Below are positions 24,527 through 33,239 of a stretch of 64,000 nt of DNA, piece after piece (the stretch's first letter is position 1; every line of letters starts with the position of its first letter). The notes beneath the pieces were generated by a model. The model saw only the letters and a program-made list of their open reading frames with translations, did not search any database and was not told the DNA's origin. This stretch comes from an uncultured bacterium (GTDB lineage Bacteria; Planctomycetota; JAJSAM01; JAJVHW01), in NCBI GenBank assembly GCA_937996235.1, contig CALKVK010000018.1, forward strand, positions 1 through 64,000, given 5' to 3'. Both the position numbers and the translations under genes were made by a program.

Positions 24527-25840
24527 ATGCGCCGCGCCTCGTTCCTCGCCTGCCTGTCCCTCGCGACCGTCCTCGCCGCCGCACCGGGCTGCGGCGACGA
24601 CACGGCCCCGCAGGGCGGCGGCGCGCCCGCCACGCCGACGACACCCGACGCGCCGGCCGGCGCCTCCCCCACGGCGACGGAGAGGCCGCAGCCGGAGACG
24701 CCGACTCCCACGCGGCCGCGCGTGCACGAGCCGGCGAAGCTCCCGTCGGCTCCGCCCGTCCAGGCCGACGGCGCACGCGCGACGCTGCGCCACGCGGCCG
24801 AGTCGAACGCGGACATCGACGGCATGCGCGCGGCGCTGCTCTACCTCGCCGAGCTGCGCGACGCCGACCTCGCGGCGGACATCCGCAGGCGGCTCCTCGC
24901 GAAGGACGCGGGCGCGTACGTGGACGACGACGACGCGGCCGTCGGTCTCGAGGTGCTGCTCGCGCTCGGCGACGCGCAGGCCGCCGAGGAGGCGCTCGCG
25001 CTCGCGCGCGCGCTGCTCGCGGACGAGGAGGCGTCGCCCGCGATCGCGCAGGCGCTGGCGCGCGTCGACGGCGCGCGGCGCGCGGACGCCGAGGCGCTGC
25101 TCGCGCAGATCGCCGTCGGCGACGACCCCGACGCCGCGCTGTTCGCCGTCGAGGCGCTCGCGGCGCACCGCAGCACGACGGCGAACGCCGCGCTCTCCCG
25201 GATCGCGGGCGACGCGTCGGCCGAGGAGCTGCTGCGCGGGTCCGCCCTCGCCGGGCTGCTCGCCGCCGGGGACGCCGGCGCGGCTGCGCTCGCCGAGCGG
25301 CTCGCGGCCGACGCCGACGACGGCTCCGCGCTGATCGACGGGCTGGCCGTCGCGGGCGTGCGCGAGGTGGTGCCGTACGTGCAGAAGCTCGTGGAGCGGG
25401 GCTTCGCCGAGGGCAATGCCGACTTCGAGTTCGAGAGCGCCTGCACGGCCCTCGCGACGGTCTACGGCGACGGCGCCGACGCCGCGGGTGCCGCGCAGGC
25501 GCGGCAGGCGATCACCGACTGGCTGCGCCGCGACGGGAGCCTCGACGGCGATGTCGCCACGGTCGCGCTCTGGCGCCTCGGCGACGACGCGCGCGGGGCG
25601 GAGGCGGCGAAGCTGCTCGCCTACGAGGTCGCGAACCACGAGGGGCGCGACCCGGACGTCGCGATCGAGCTGCTCGAGGAGGTGGCGCGGCGCGGGCTGG
25701 CCGACGATCCGCGCTTCGCGGCGGCCGTCCGCGCGGCTGCGGCGCTCGAGCCGAGCACGTCGGGCCCCGGGCTCGACCTGGCCGCCGCGCGGCTGCGCGC
25801 CGCCGCGGCGTACGCGTTCCTGAAGAGCTCGCAGCGCTGA
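24527..25840 (+). CDS. HEAT-like repeat lipoprotein
   Basis: 437 residues; ATG at 24527 after GGAGAG. A short leader ends in a lipobox (AAAPGC), followed by a Pro/Thr-rich linker (residues ~20-75). The rest is alpha-helical with repeated motifs of about 30-35 residues rich in Ala, Leu and Asp (LFAVEALAAHRSTTANAALS; LLRGSALAGLLAAGDAGAAA), which fits HEAT/PBS-lyase-like repeats. Such proteins are scaffolds for protein contacts. No catalytic motif was found. The position after the DUF3857 pair suggests an envelope role, but a hairpin separates them. Confidence 0.75.
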   Translation: MRRASFLACLSLATVLAAAPGCGDDTAPQGGGAPATPTTPDAPAGASPTATERPQPETPTPTRPRVHEPAKLPSAPPVQADGARATLRHAAESNADIDGMRAALLYLAELRDADLAADIRRRLLAKDAGAYVDDDDAAVGLEVLLALGDAQAAEEALALARALLADEEASPAIAQALARVDGARRADAEALLAQIAVGDDPDAALFAVEALAAHRSTTANAALSRIAGDASAEELLRGSALAGLLAAGDAGAAALAERLAADADDGSALIDGLAVAGVREVVPYVQKLVERGFAEGNADFEFESACTALATVYGDGADAAGAAQARQAITDWLRRDGSLDGDVATVALWRLGDDARGAEAAKLLAYEVANHEGRDPDVAIELLEEVARRGLADDPRFAAAVRAAAALEPSTSGPGLDLAAARLRAAAAYAFLKSSQR

Positions 25841-25868
25841 GCGGCGCGCGCCGCGGGCGCGACGGCGC

Positions 25869-27647
25869 TCAGTCGCCTTCGCGCAGGCGGCGCGCGCGCT
25901 CCTGGGCCTCGCGCGCGCGCTCGTAGTCCTGGCGGTGCTCGAGGTACTCGGCGACGTCGTCGAGCAGCGGCGCCTGCCCGGCGCCGAGCGAGTGGACGAG
26001 GCGTCGTGCGATGCGCTGCGCCGTCGTGTGGTCGCCCTGGTCGCGGCGCACGCACATCAGCCAGAACCACGCCTCCGCCCGCTCGCCGCCCTCGAGGGCG
26101 CGCGCCGCGGACTCGAGGGCCTCCGCGGCGTCGCCGAGGCGCCCGTCGGCGGCCAGCGCGCGGCCGGAGAGCAGCGCGAGCCGCGGCTCGTGGGGGTGGC
26201 GGCGGCGGGCTGCCAGGAGCTGCTCGATGGCCTCGGCGTTGCGTCCCCACGCCGCCAGGTCCTGCGCGTAGGCGACGCGCAGCGGCAGGTGCCCCGGGAA
26301 GCGGTCGAGCGCCGCGCGGTAGGCCGCGATCGCGCGCTCGCGCTCCCCCACCTGGGCCAGGTAGCGCGCCAGGAACAGCGCGGGATCGGCGTCACGCGGA
26401 CGCGCGGCGACGAGGCCGCGCAGGGTGCTCTCGCCCTCGGCGTGGCGCCCCTCGCGGGCGCGCGCCTGCGCCAGCGCGTACGCGGCCTGCGCGAAGCCCG
26501 GCGCACGCACGAGCGCCGCCTCGAACTCGGCGACGGCCTCGCCGAAGCGCCGCTCCGCGAGCAGCGCGAGCCCGCGCAGGTGGCCCTGCAGCGCGACGTC
26601 GCTGCGCAGCGCGAAGGTCCCGGTGCGGAGCGCCTCGACGACCGCGCCGGGAGCCTCCTCCGCCGCGCGGGCGAGCACCGTCGCGACCGGACGCTCGAGC
26701 TCCGGGTACTCCTCGCGGAGCTGCGCGAGCTCCGCGCAGTAGAGCGGCATGCGCGCCACGGAGCGCTCCAGCGCGGCCGCCCCGCCGGGCACGGCGCGCA
26801 GGAACGCCGAGCCGGCGACCAGCTCGGGCAGTCGCCGCCCCGCGAGCAGCAGCAGTTCGTCGCACCATGCGGCGGCGGCCGCCTGCGAGGCCACCGCGGG
26901 GCCGCCGCGGGCTGCCTGCGTGATCAGACACCGGCAGCGGGCGAGCCGCACGAGGCGCAGCGCGCGCTCCGTCGCCGGGGCGCTGTCGAGCAGGTCGAGC
27001 GCGGCACGGTCGTACCCGAGCGCGAGGAGGCGGAACGCGATGGCCTCGTGCGGGAACCGCGGGTCGGTGGCGCCGCGGCGCCGGAGCCAGGTCCGCGCCG
27101 CGACGAGCGACGCGGGCGCACGCGCCGACGCGAGCGTCAGACGGCGCGCCAGGGCGGGCGCCACGGCGTGCGCGGGGTGCAGCGGCGCGGAGAGCGCGGC
27201 CACGACGTCGTCGCAGACGTCGCGCACCCCGTGGACCAGCGCCGCGAGCGCGTCGGTGCGGGCACGCGCGATCTCGACGCGCAGCGCCGCCTCGAGGCGG
27301 TCCCGCTCGCGGGGCAGGAGCGGCCGGTCCGCGCCGCCGAACAGCACGCAGGCCTCGAGCAGGGGCAGGCCCCCGTCGGCCGCCGTGAACCCGGGCAGGC
27401 CGCGGGCGACGGCGTCCGCCTGTGCGAGCAGGCGCAGGGAGCGCGTGCCGGCGGCGTCCGCCGCGCGGCTCGCCGCGCGGTCGGCGAGCGCGCCGCGCAG
27501 CGCCGCGAGGAGCGCGCGGGCCGCGACGACGAGCGCCGCCGCCGCCGGGACGGCGCGCCAGGCCGGGGCGCCGGCCGCGTGCGCCGCGGCCGACGCCGCC
27601 AGGAGGGCGGAGAGCGCGACGGACAGACGGCCGGCCAGGCGGGTCAC
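25869..27647 (-). CDS. TPR-repeat protein with N-terminal membrane segments
   Basis: 592 residues if the GTG at 27647 is used; a GGAG lies 11 bases upstream, and the frame itself stays open to 27728. Two hydrophobic stretches (LSVALSALLAASAAAHA and AVPAAAALVVAARALLAAL) anchor it near the N-terminus. The rest is a long helical array. Its C-terminal half has recognisable TPR units (FGEAVAEFEAALVRAPGFAQ; ERAIAAYRAALDRFPGHLPL; NAEAIEQLLAARRRHPHEPR). No enzyme motif was found; it is likely a membrane-bound scaffold. It converges with the HEAT-like lipoprotein gene across a 28-bp gap carrying a 14-bp palindrome (GCGGCGCGCGCCGC). Confidence 0.8.
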   Translation of the reverse strand: MTRLAGRLSVALSALLAASAAAHAAGAPAWRAVPAAAALVVAARALLAALRGALADRAASRAADAAGTRSLRLLAQADAVARGLPGFTAADGGLPLLEACVLFGGADRPLLPRERDRLEAALRVEIARARTDALAALVHGVRDVCDDVVAALSAPLHPAHAVAPALARRLTLASARAPASLVAARTWLRRRGATDPRFPHEAIAFRLLALGYDRAALDLLDSAPATERALRLVRLARCRCLITQAARGGPAVASQAAAAAWCDELLLLAGRRLPELVAGSAFLRAVPGGAAALERSVARMPLYCAELAQLREEYPELERPVATVLARAAEEAPGAVVEALRTGTFALRSDVALQGHLRGLALLAERRFGEAVAEFEAALVRAPGFAQAAYALAQARAREGRHAEGESTLRGLVAARPRDADPALFLARYLAQVGERERAIAAYRAALDRFPGHLPLRVAYAQDLAAWGRNAEAIEQLLAARRRHPHEPRLALLSGRALAADGRLGDAAEALESAARALEGGERAEAWFWLMCVRRDQGDHTTAQRIARRLVHSLGAGQAPLLDDVAEYLEHRQDYERAREAQERARRLREGD

Positions 27648-27796
27648 GCGGGACGGTGCTCCGGAGGGGACGGGGCGCGCGGGAACGCTCGCGCGTCGAT
27701 CGTACCCTCCCGCGCGGCCGACGCGCACGGCACGCGCCCGCCGGAGCGCCCGCGGCGCGGCGCGCCCCCGGTCGGGACGTCCGTGCGTGCCAGAGA

Positions 27797-27823
27797 TTGC
27801 ATCTCAACAACCGGGGCTATACT
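27797..27823 (+). promoter_or_regulatory. Candidate sigma70-type promoter for the PKD-haem protein gene
   Basis: TTGCAT at 27797-27802 and TATACT at 27818-27823 are 15 bases apart (16 if ATTGCA is the -35), about 59 bases before the ATG at 27882. The surrounding stretch is noticeably AT-richer than its neighbours. It is the best promoter-like sequence seen in the window. Confidence 0.45.
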
Positions 27824-27881
27824 CGGGCGGTCGGGGGCGACAGGGCGCTGGGCATTCCGGGATCGGCAACTGGAGTCTTCG

Positions 27882-30800
27882 ATGTCCCTCCTCGATTCGC
27901 GCGCGGCGCTGCTCGCGTGCGCGCTGGCGCTCTGCGCCGCCCTCCCCGCCGCCCGGGCCGGTACCGTCGAGACGTCGCTGCCCGCGGGGCTGACCACCGC
28001 CGGCGCCGTCGAGGCGCCCGGTGACGTCGCGAGCCTGATGTTCCTCGCGCACGGCGGCGAGAAGCGCAACCTGACCTTCACGCTCAAGCGCTCGTCGGGC
28101 TCCGCGCTGGTGCTCGACGTGCGCCTGATCGCGCCCGACGGCACGCCGCTCGACATCGCCGCGGCCGGGGGCAAGGTGAAGGCGAAGGACACGCAGTGGA
28201 AGGCCAAGCTGCCCACTCTTTCGGCGAGCGGGCTCTGGCGACTCGAGGTCCGGGGCAAGGACGGCAGCACGGGCGGCTTCAGCACCCTGATGAAGGTGGC
28301 CGACGGCGTCTCCGTGAAGGGCAGCGTGATCGTGCCCGTCGGCGAGCAGGAGGACATCCCGCTGCCCGTCGGAGACGGCTACGCGATCGCGGTCAAGGCC
28401 AAGCGCACCAAGGGCTCCGGCCTCGTGCCGAACCTCGTCATCGTGGACCCGAACGGGAACGTCGTCCCGTCGTCCGTCAACGCCTCCGCGGTCAACTCCG
28501 CGAAGGGCTCGCTCAAGCTGAAGGACCTCGAGATGCCGGTCTACGGCGAGTACGCGGTGCGCTTCAGCGGCGCCCCGGGGACCGGCGGCGGCGTCGCCTA
28601 CGCGATCACGACGAAGGCCGGCAAGTTCGCCGGTTCGCGGCCGACGGCCGACGCCGGCGACTCGTTCGACACGGAGCCCGGCGTCACGACCGCCCTCGAC
28701 GGCAGCGGCAGCAGCGGCGGCGGCCCCCTGACCTTCGTGTGGACGCAGGTCGGCGGCACCCCGGTCGACATGGACGACGCGACGTCCGAGCACCCGACGT
28801 TCGTGGCGCCGAGCACCGCGACGACGCTCGCGTTCCAGCTCGGCGTGCTGGAGCGCGGCAGCCCCTCGCGCGGCTCGATGGTCTCCGTCGCCGTCGGCCC
28901 GCGGCCGATCGCCGACGCAGGCCCCGCGCGCACGGTCGCACCCTCGGGGACGCTCGCGCTCGACGCATCGGCGTCGTCCGACCGCAGCGGGCGCGGCATC
29001 CAGGGGAGGACGTGGCGGATCATCTCGGGCGGCGGCACGCTCAGCGACGCGAGCGCCGCGGCGCCCACGTTCACCGCGCCGGCGACGACGGGCGTCGTGC
29101 GCATCGGCCTCGTCGTGGACGACGGGCGCATCCGCTCGAACGAGGCCGAGGTCGTCGTGTCGGTCGGCGACGGCGGCCAGTCCGTCGCGAGCGCGGGCCG
29201 CGAGCAGTACGTGCCGCGCATGGCGACCGTCCACCTGTCGGGCCTCGGCTCGCTGCGCCCCGGCGGCGCGCTCTCGGGCGGCGCCCAGTGGACGCAGCTC
29301 TCCGGCGCACCCGTCACGCTCGACGGCGCCGACAGCTTCTTCCCGGCCTTCACCGCGCCCCGTCAGGCGGCGGACCTGCTCTTCGAGCTGACGGTCGACG
29401 GCGACACGACCACCGCTTCGCGCACGTGGGTGCACGTGCGCGGCACCGAGACGAACGTGCCCCCGATCACGCACGTCGTGGGTCCGCTGGTCGCGAGCGG
29501 CGGCGGCGCGAGCCTCGACGCGTCGACGACGACCGACACCGAGAAGGACGCGATCAGCACGCGCTGGGCGCTGCTCGACGGCAGCGGCGCGACGATCGCG
29601 AACCCGACCGCCACGCAGACCACCGCGAGCGGCCTCGCCGACGCGGCGGGCCGCTGGGTGTTCGTCGGACAGACGCGCGACGCCCTGCACTACGGCGCGC
29701 CCGATCTCGTGCGCGTCATCGGAGCGCAGTTCGCCGGCGCCCCGCTCGCGCACGCCGGCGCGGACCGCGCCGTCCCCGCCACGCAGAGCGTCGGGCTCGA
29801 CGGCATCGCGTCGGCGGGCCACGCGCCGCTGACGTACGCGTGGCGCCAGATCAGCGGCACGGACTGGTACGACGTCGCCGCATCGGACGCGTCGTTCAAC
29901 CCGTCGGCGCAGCGCCCGATCTTCAAGCTGCCGGTGGACCTGAGCTCGCTGTTCGCGACGCGCACGCTCACCTTCGAGCTGATCGTCAGCGACGACCGCG
30001 GGCCGAGCGCACCCGACTTCGTGACCATCACGTTCAGCGGCCTGCCGCGCAACGGCCTGCCGGTCGTGACCGCGACGCCCTCCGACACGAACCCGCTCGC
30101 GGGGCAGATCGTGACGCTGATGGGCACGGCCGTCGACCGCGACGGCGACCCCGTCACGGTCACGTGGACGCAGACAGGCGGCCCGCTGGTCAACCTGTTC
30201 CCGTCGAGCACGTCCCTCTCGCCGCAGTTCACGGCGCCGGCCTCGGGGCGGCTCAACTTCCGCCTGGTCGCGAACGACGGCTTCGACGACAGCCCGCCGG
30301 CCGACGTCAGCGTGCTGGTGGACGCGAAGCCCATCGCGTCGGTCATCGTCACGCCGACGAGCGGACCGGCCGGGACGCCGGTCACCATGGACGCCACGGG
30401 CAGCCGCGACCCGGAGAACCGCCCCCTCACGTACACCTGGACGCAGACGGCGGGTCAGACGGTCGCGTTCACGCAGGGCGCGTCGAGCATCAACTTCGCG
30501 TCGCCGACGGGCGGCGCCAGCTTCACGCTCGTCGTGAACGACGGGCGGCAGGACTCCGACCCGGCGAACGCGGCGTTCTCGGCGCAGACGCCGCCGCCGA
30601 CCGTGGCCCCGACGGCCTCGGCGACGAGCGCGGCCTACGGCTCGACGATCACGCTGCGCGCGAACCCCTCCGACCAGAACCCGGCCACGTTCACGTGGCG
30701 CCAGATCAACGCGAGCGGTCTCGACCCGGCGGTGACGCTCTCGAACACGTCGGCGCAGAACCCGACGTTCCAGGTCCCGCTGCCGAGCTCCAGCCCGTTC

Positions 30801-31247
30801 GGCACGAGCCCCTCGGCGACGTTCGGCGTGACCGCGACACGCGGCTCGCAGAGCTCGTCGGAGGTGACCGTGACGGTCACGTTCTTCGCGTCGTACAACG
30901 ACTCGACGCTCGGAAGCGCCGGCAACACGGTCTACGCGATCATCCAGAACTACTGCACCAACTGCCACTCGGGCTCGAGCAACTCGTGTCCCATCGGCAG
31001 CGGGTCGAACGCCGCGGGCTACGGGATGTCTTCGGCGTCCACGTTCGCCACGAACTCGATCAACGCGAGTTCGTGCAACAGCTCGAAGCGCCGCATCGTC
31101 GCGAGCAACGCGTCCAGCTCGTTCCTGCTCGACACGCTGAACGGGACGAGCCCGCGCATGCCGCCCTCCGGCAACGGCTCGCTCACGCAGGGCGAGAAGA
31201 ACCTGATCCAGGACTGGATCAACCAGGGCGCGAACACCACGCGCTGA
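27882..31247 (+). CDS. Secreted PKD-like repeat protein with a C-terminal haem-c domain
   Basis: 1121 residues; ATG after TGGAGTC. Signal peptide: ALLACALALCAALPAARA. Residues ~30-240 are beta-rich modules resembling bacterial pre-peptidase C-terminal domains. From ~250 to 1000 there are repeated PKD/K319L-like modules, each with a variant of LDGSGSSGGGPLTFVWTQ and ending in PTFVAP or PTFTAP. The last ~110 residues hold a CTNCH haem-binding motif near residue 1025. Planctomycete cytochrome-like text follows (SPRMPPSGNGSLTQGEKNLI, then QDWINQGA), with the Met probably the second haem ligand. It looks like an extracellular adhesin-type stalk carrying one haem. Confidence 0.85.
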   Translation: MSLLDSRAALLACALALCAALPAARAGTVETSLPAGLTTAGAVEAPGDVASLMFLAHGGEKRNLTFTLKRSSGSALVLDVRLIAPDGTPLDIAAAGGKVKAKDTQWKAKLPTLSASGLWRLEVRGKDGSTGGFSTLMKVADGVSVKGSVIVPVGEQEDIPLPVGDGYAIAVKAKRTKGSGLVPNLVIVDPNGNVVPSSVNASAVNSAKGSLKLKDLEMPVYGEYAVRFSGAPGTGGGVAYAITTKAGKFAGSRPTADAGDSFDTEPGVTTALDGSGSSGGGPLTFVWTQVGGTPVDMDDATSEHPTFVAPSTATTLAFQLGVLERGSPSRGSMVSVAVGPRPIADAGPARTVAPSGTLALDASASSDRSGRGIQGRTWRIISGGGTLSDASAAAPTFTAPATTGVVRIGLVVDDGRIRSNEAEVVVSVGDGGQSVASAGREQYVPRMATVHLSGLGSLRPGGALSGGAQWTQLSGAPVTLDGADSFFPAFTAPRQAADLLFELTVDGDTTTASRTWVHVRGTETNVPPITHVVGPLVASGGGASLDASTTTDTEKDAISTRWALLDGSGATIANPTATQTTASGLADAAGRWVFVGQTRDALHYGAPDLVRVIGAQFAGAPLAHAGADRAVPATQSVGLDGIASAGHAPLTYAWRQISGTDWYDVAASDASFNPSAQRPIFKLPVDLSSLFATRTLTFELIVSDDRGPSAPDFVTITFSGLPRNGLPVVTATPSDTNPLAGQIVTLMGTAVDRDGDPVTVTWTQTGGPLVNLFPSSTSLSPQFTAPASGRLNFRLVANDGFDDSPPADVSVLVDAKPIASVIVTPTSGPAGTPVTMDATGSRDPENRPLTYTWTQTAGQTVAFTQGASSINFASPTGGASFTLVVNDGRQDSDPANAAFSAQTPPPTVAPTASATSAAYGSTITLRANPSDQNPATFTWRQINASGLDPAVTLSNTSAQNPTFQVPLPSSSPFGTSPSATFGVTATRGSQSSSEVTVTVTFFASYNDSTLGSAGNTVYAIIQNYCTNCHSGSSNSCPIGSGSNAAGYGMSSASTFATNSINASSCNSSKRRIVASNASSSFLLDTLNGTSPRMPPSGNGSLTQGEKNLIQDWINQGANTTR

Positions 31248-31353
31248 GCCCGCGGCGCCGAGGCGCCCGGATCCGAGCGGCAGCGGGTAGCGTTGCCGCA
31301 GCGCGCCGCCGCCGCGCGGGAGCTCGCTCCCGCGCGGTCGGCGCTGCTCCCCG

Positions 31354-32799
31354 ATGCACGCCGACGCCTCCCTCCGCTGCCGCACTCGCACAGTGCACGC
31401 CGTCCGCGCGGCGGCGCACGGGCTCGTCGTCACGGCACTGCGCGCGACCGTGTTCGCGGTGCTGCTGGTCTCGGCCTGCGGCGAGGGCGGCAGGCCCGCG
31501 CCGGTCGCAGGCGCCCGCACGGCGCAGAACGTCCTCCTGATCGTGATGGACACGACGCGCGCGGACCGCTGCTCCGTGCACGGCGCGCCGCGTCCGACCA
31601 CGCCGGGCCTGACCGCCCTCGGCCGCGAGGGCGTCGTCTTCGACCGGACGTGGGCGTCGTCGTCGTGGACGGTGCCCACCCACGCGACGATGTTCACGGG
31701 TCTGCTGCCGCAGCGGCACCGCGCCGACACCGACGGCGCGAACCTGCTCGAGGACCGCCAGACGACGCTCGCGGAGATCCTGACCGACGCGCAGTTCGCC
31801 ACCGGCGCGTGGTCGAACAACCCGTTCGTCTCCGCGGGCTTCGGCTTCCCGCAGGGCTTCGGCACCTTCGTCGCGCTGTTCCGCGAGCGCAACGTGCCGA
31901 AGCCGGCGGCGCGCGCCACGCACGACCTCGCGCTCGCGTGGATCCGCAAGCAGGAGAAGGCGGGGCGGCGCTGGTTCGCGTTCGTGAACGACATGGAGCC
32001 GCACGCGCCGTTCGAGCCGCCCGACGACGTGGCGCGACGCTTCGTCGCGGCGGACGTCACGGCGGAGGAGCTCGCCTGGGGGCGCTCGTACGGCTTCCCG
32101 CAGAACCTCCGCGTGACGCTCGGGCTGGACACGCTCCCGCCCGAGCGCCTGCAGCTCCTCTCGGACCTCTACGACGCCGAGATCGCCACCCTCGACGCGG
32201 AGATCGCGCGCCTCGTCGAGGCGCTGCGAGCCGACGGCGTGCTCGACGAGACGCTCGTGATCGTGGTCGGCGACCACGGCGAGCACCTCGGCGAGAACGG
32301 GCTCCTCTCGCACTGCCTGAGCCTGCACGACGCGCTCCTGCACGTGCCGCTCGTGATCCGCTGCCCGGGCTGGTTCGAGGGCGGCCGCCGCGTCGCCGAC
32401 ATCGCGCGCCTCGAGGACCTGCTGCCGACGATCCTCGAGGTGACGGGTCTGCCGCCCCGCGCGGACCTCGACGGTCGCTCGCTGCTCCACGACCTGCCGG
32501 GCCGCCCCGCGCTGGCCCGCCTCGGCCGCCCGAGCGGCATCCTCGAGGCGGCGGCGCGTGTCGCGCCCGACCTCGACGTCACGCGGCACGACGTGGTGCT
32601 CGAGTCCGCGTACGACGGCCGGTACCACCTCGTCCGCTGCCTCGAGACGGGGGCGGAGCGCCTCTACGAGCCGGAGGCCGACCCGCGCGAGGAGCGCGAC
32701 GTCGCCGCGCACCACCCGGACGTGGTCGCCCGCCTGCGCGCGCTGATCGAGTCCGCGCGCAGCCCGCAGGACGCCGCGCGCGCCGCCGGCCCGCGCTGA
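31354..32799 (+). CDS. Sulfatase-superfamily lipoprotein
   Basis: About 481 residues (GTG at 31393 is an alternative start). The hydrophobic leader ends in a lipobox (LLVSAC). Alkaline-phosphatase-fold signatures: NVLLIVMDTTRADRCSVHG near the N-terminus (metal ligands), FVNDMEPHAPFEPP, and VIVVGDHGEHLGENGLLSH. At the nucleophile position, true sulfatases have C/S-x-P-x-R; here the text is SWTVPTHATMFTG, with Thr in place of Cys/Ser and His for Arg. Formylglycine chemistry is therefore unlikely; a Thr nucleophile as in phosphoglycerol or phosphoethanolamine transferases is possible. The substrate is unknown. A CCGCCGGCCGGCGG palindrome follows the stop. Confidence 0.85.
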   Translation: MHADASLRCRTRTVHAVRAAAHGLVVTALRATVFAVLLVSACGEGGRPAPVAGARTAQNVLLIVMDTTRADRCSVHGAPRPTTPGLTALGREGVVFDRTWASSSWTVPTHATMFTGLLPQRHRADTDGANLLEDRQTTLAEILTDAQFATGAWSNNPFVSAGFGFPQGFGTFVALFRERNVPKPAARATHDLALAWIRKQEKAGRRWFAFVNDMEPHAPFEPPDDVARRFVAADVTAEELAWGRSYGFPQNLRVTLGLDTLPPERLQLLSDLYDAEIATLDAEIARLVEALRADGVLDETLVIVVGDHGEHLGENGLLSHCLSLHDALLHVPLVIRCPGWFEGGRRVADIARLEDLLPTILEVTGLPPRADLDGRSLLHDLPGRPALARLGRPSGILEAAARVAPDLDVTRHDVVLESAYDGRYHLVRCLETGAERLYEPEADPREERDVAAHHPDVVARLRALIESARSPQDAARAAGPR

Positions 32800-32972
32800 C
32801 GCCGCCGGCCGGCGGGCCCCCGGGGAGCCCGTCGCGGGCGCCCGCGGCGTGCCCCGGATCGAGGCTGCTGCGGGGGTACGGCGATCCGGGCCGTCCGAAG
32901 TAGTCGCGTCCGGCCCGGCCGGGCCGAGTAGGATCGGCGGCTTCCCACGTTCGTTCCGATGGAGGTCCTCGT

Positions 32973-33191
32973 TTGGCTCGCGACGATCTGATCCAGATCG
33001 AAGGCGTGGTCGAGGACGTGCGCGCGGGGGGCAACTTCGTCGTGAAGACGGACATGGGCCCCACGATCACGGCACGTCTCTCCGGCCGCATGCGTCGATT
33101 CCGCATCCGCGTGGTCCCCGGCGACCGCGTCACCGTGGGCGTCTCGCCCTACGACGCGACGAAGGGGCTCATCGTCTACCGCTCGAAGTAG
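32973..33191 (+). CDS. infA: Translation initiation factor IF-1
   Basis: 72 residues, the standard IF-1 length. It is an S1/OB-fold protein that occupies the ribosomal A site during initiation. Matching text: DDLIQIEGVVEDV, ITARLSGRMRRFRIRVVPGD, and RVTVGVSPYDATKGLIVYRS, which aligns with the conserved LSPYDLTRGRI end. The start is TTG at 32973, the only codon that places the protein at the family N-terminus (M-A-R-D-D). GGAGG precedes it. An ATG overlapping that site at 32959 is in another frame and stops after ten codons. The gene stands alone, without ribosomal-protein neighbours. Confidence 0.97.
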   Translation: MARDDLIQIEGVVEDVRAGGNFVVKTDMGPTITARLSGRMRRFRIRVVPGDRVTVGVSPYDATKGLIVYRSK

Positions 33192-33239
33192 ACGCCGCCG
33201 CGGACCGCGCTCGCCCGCGCCGTCACACGCCGCGCGTCG

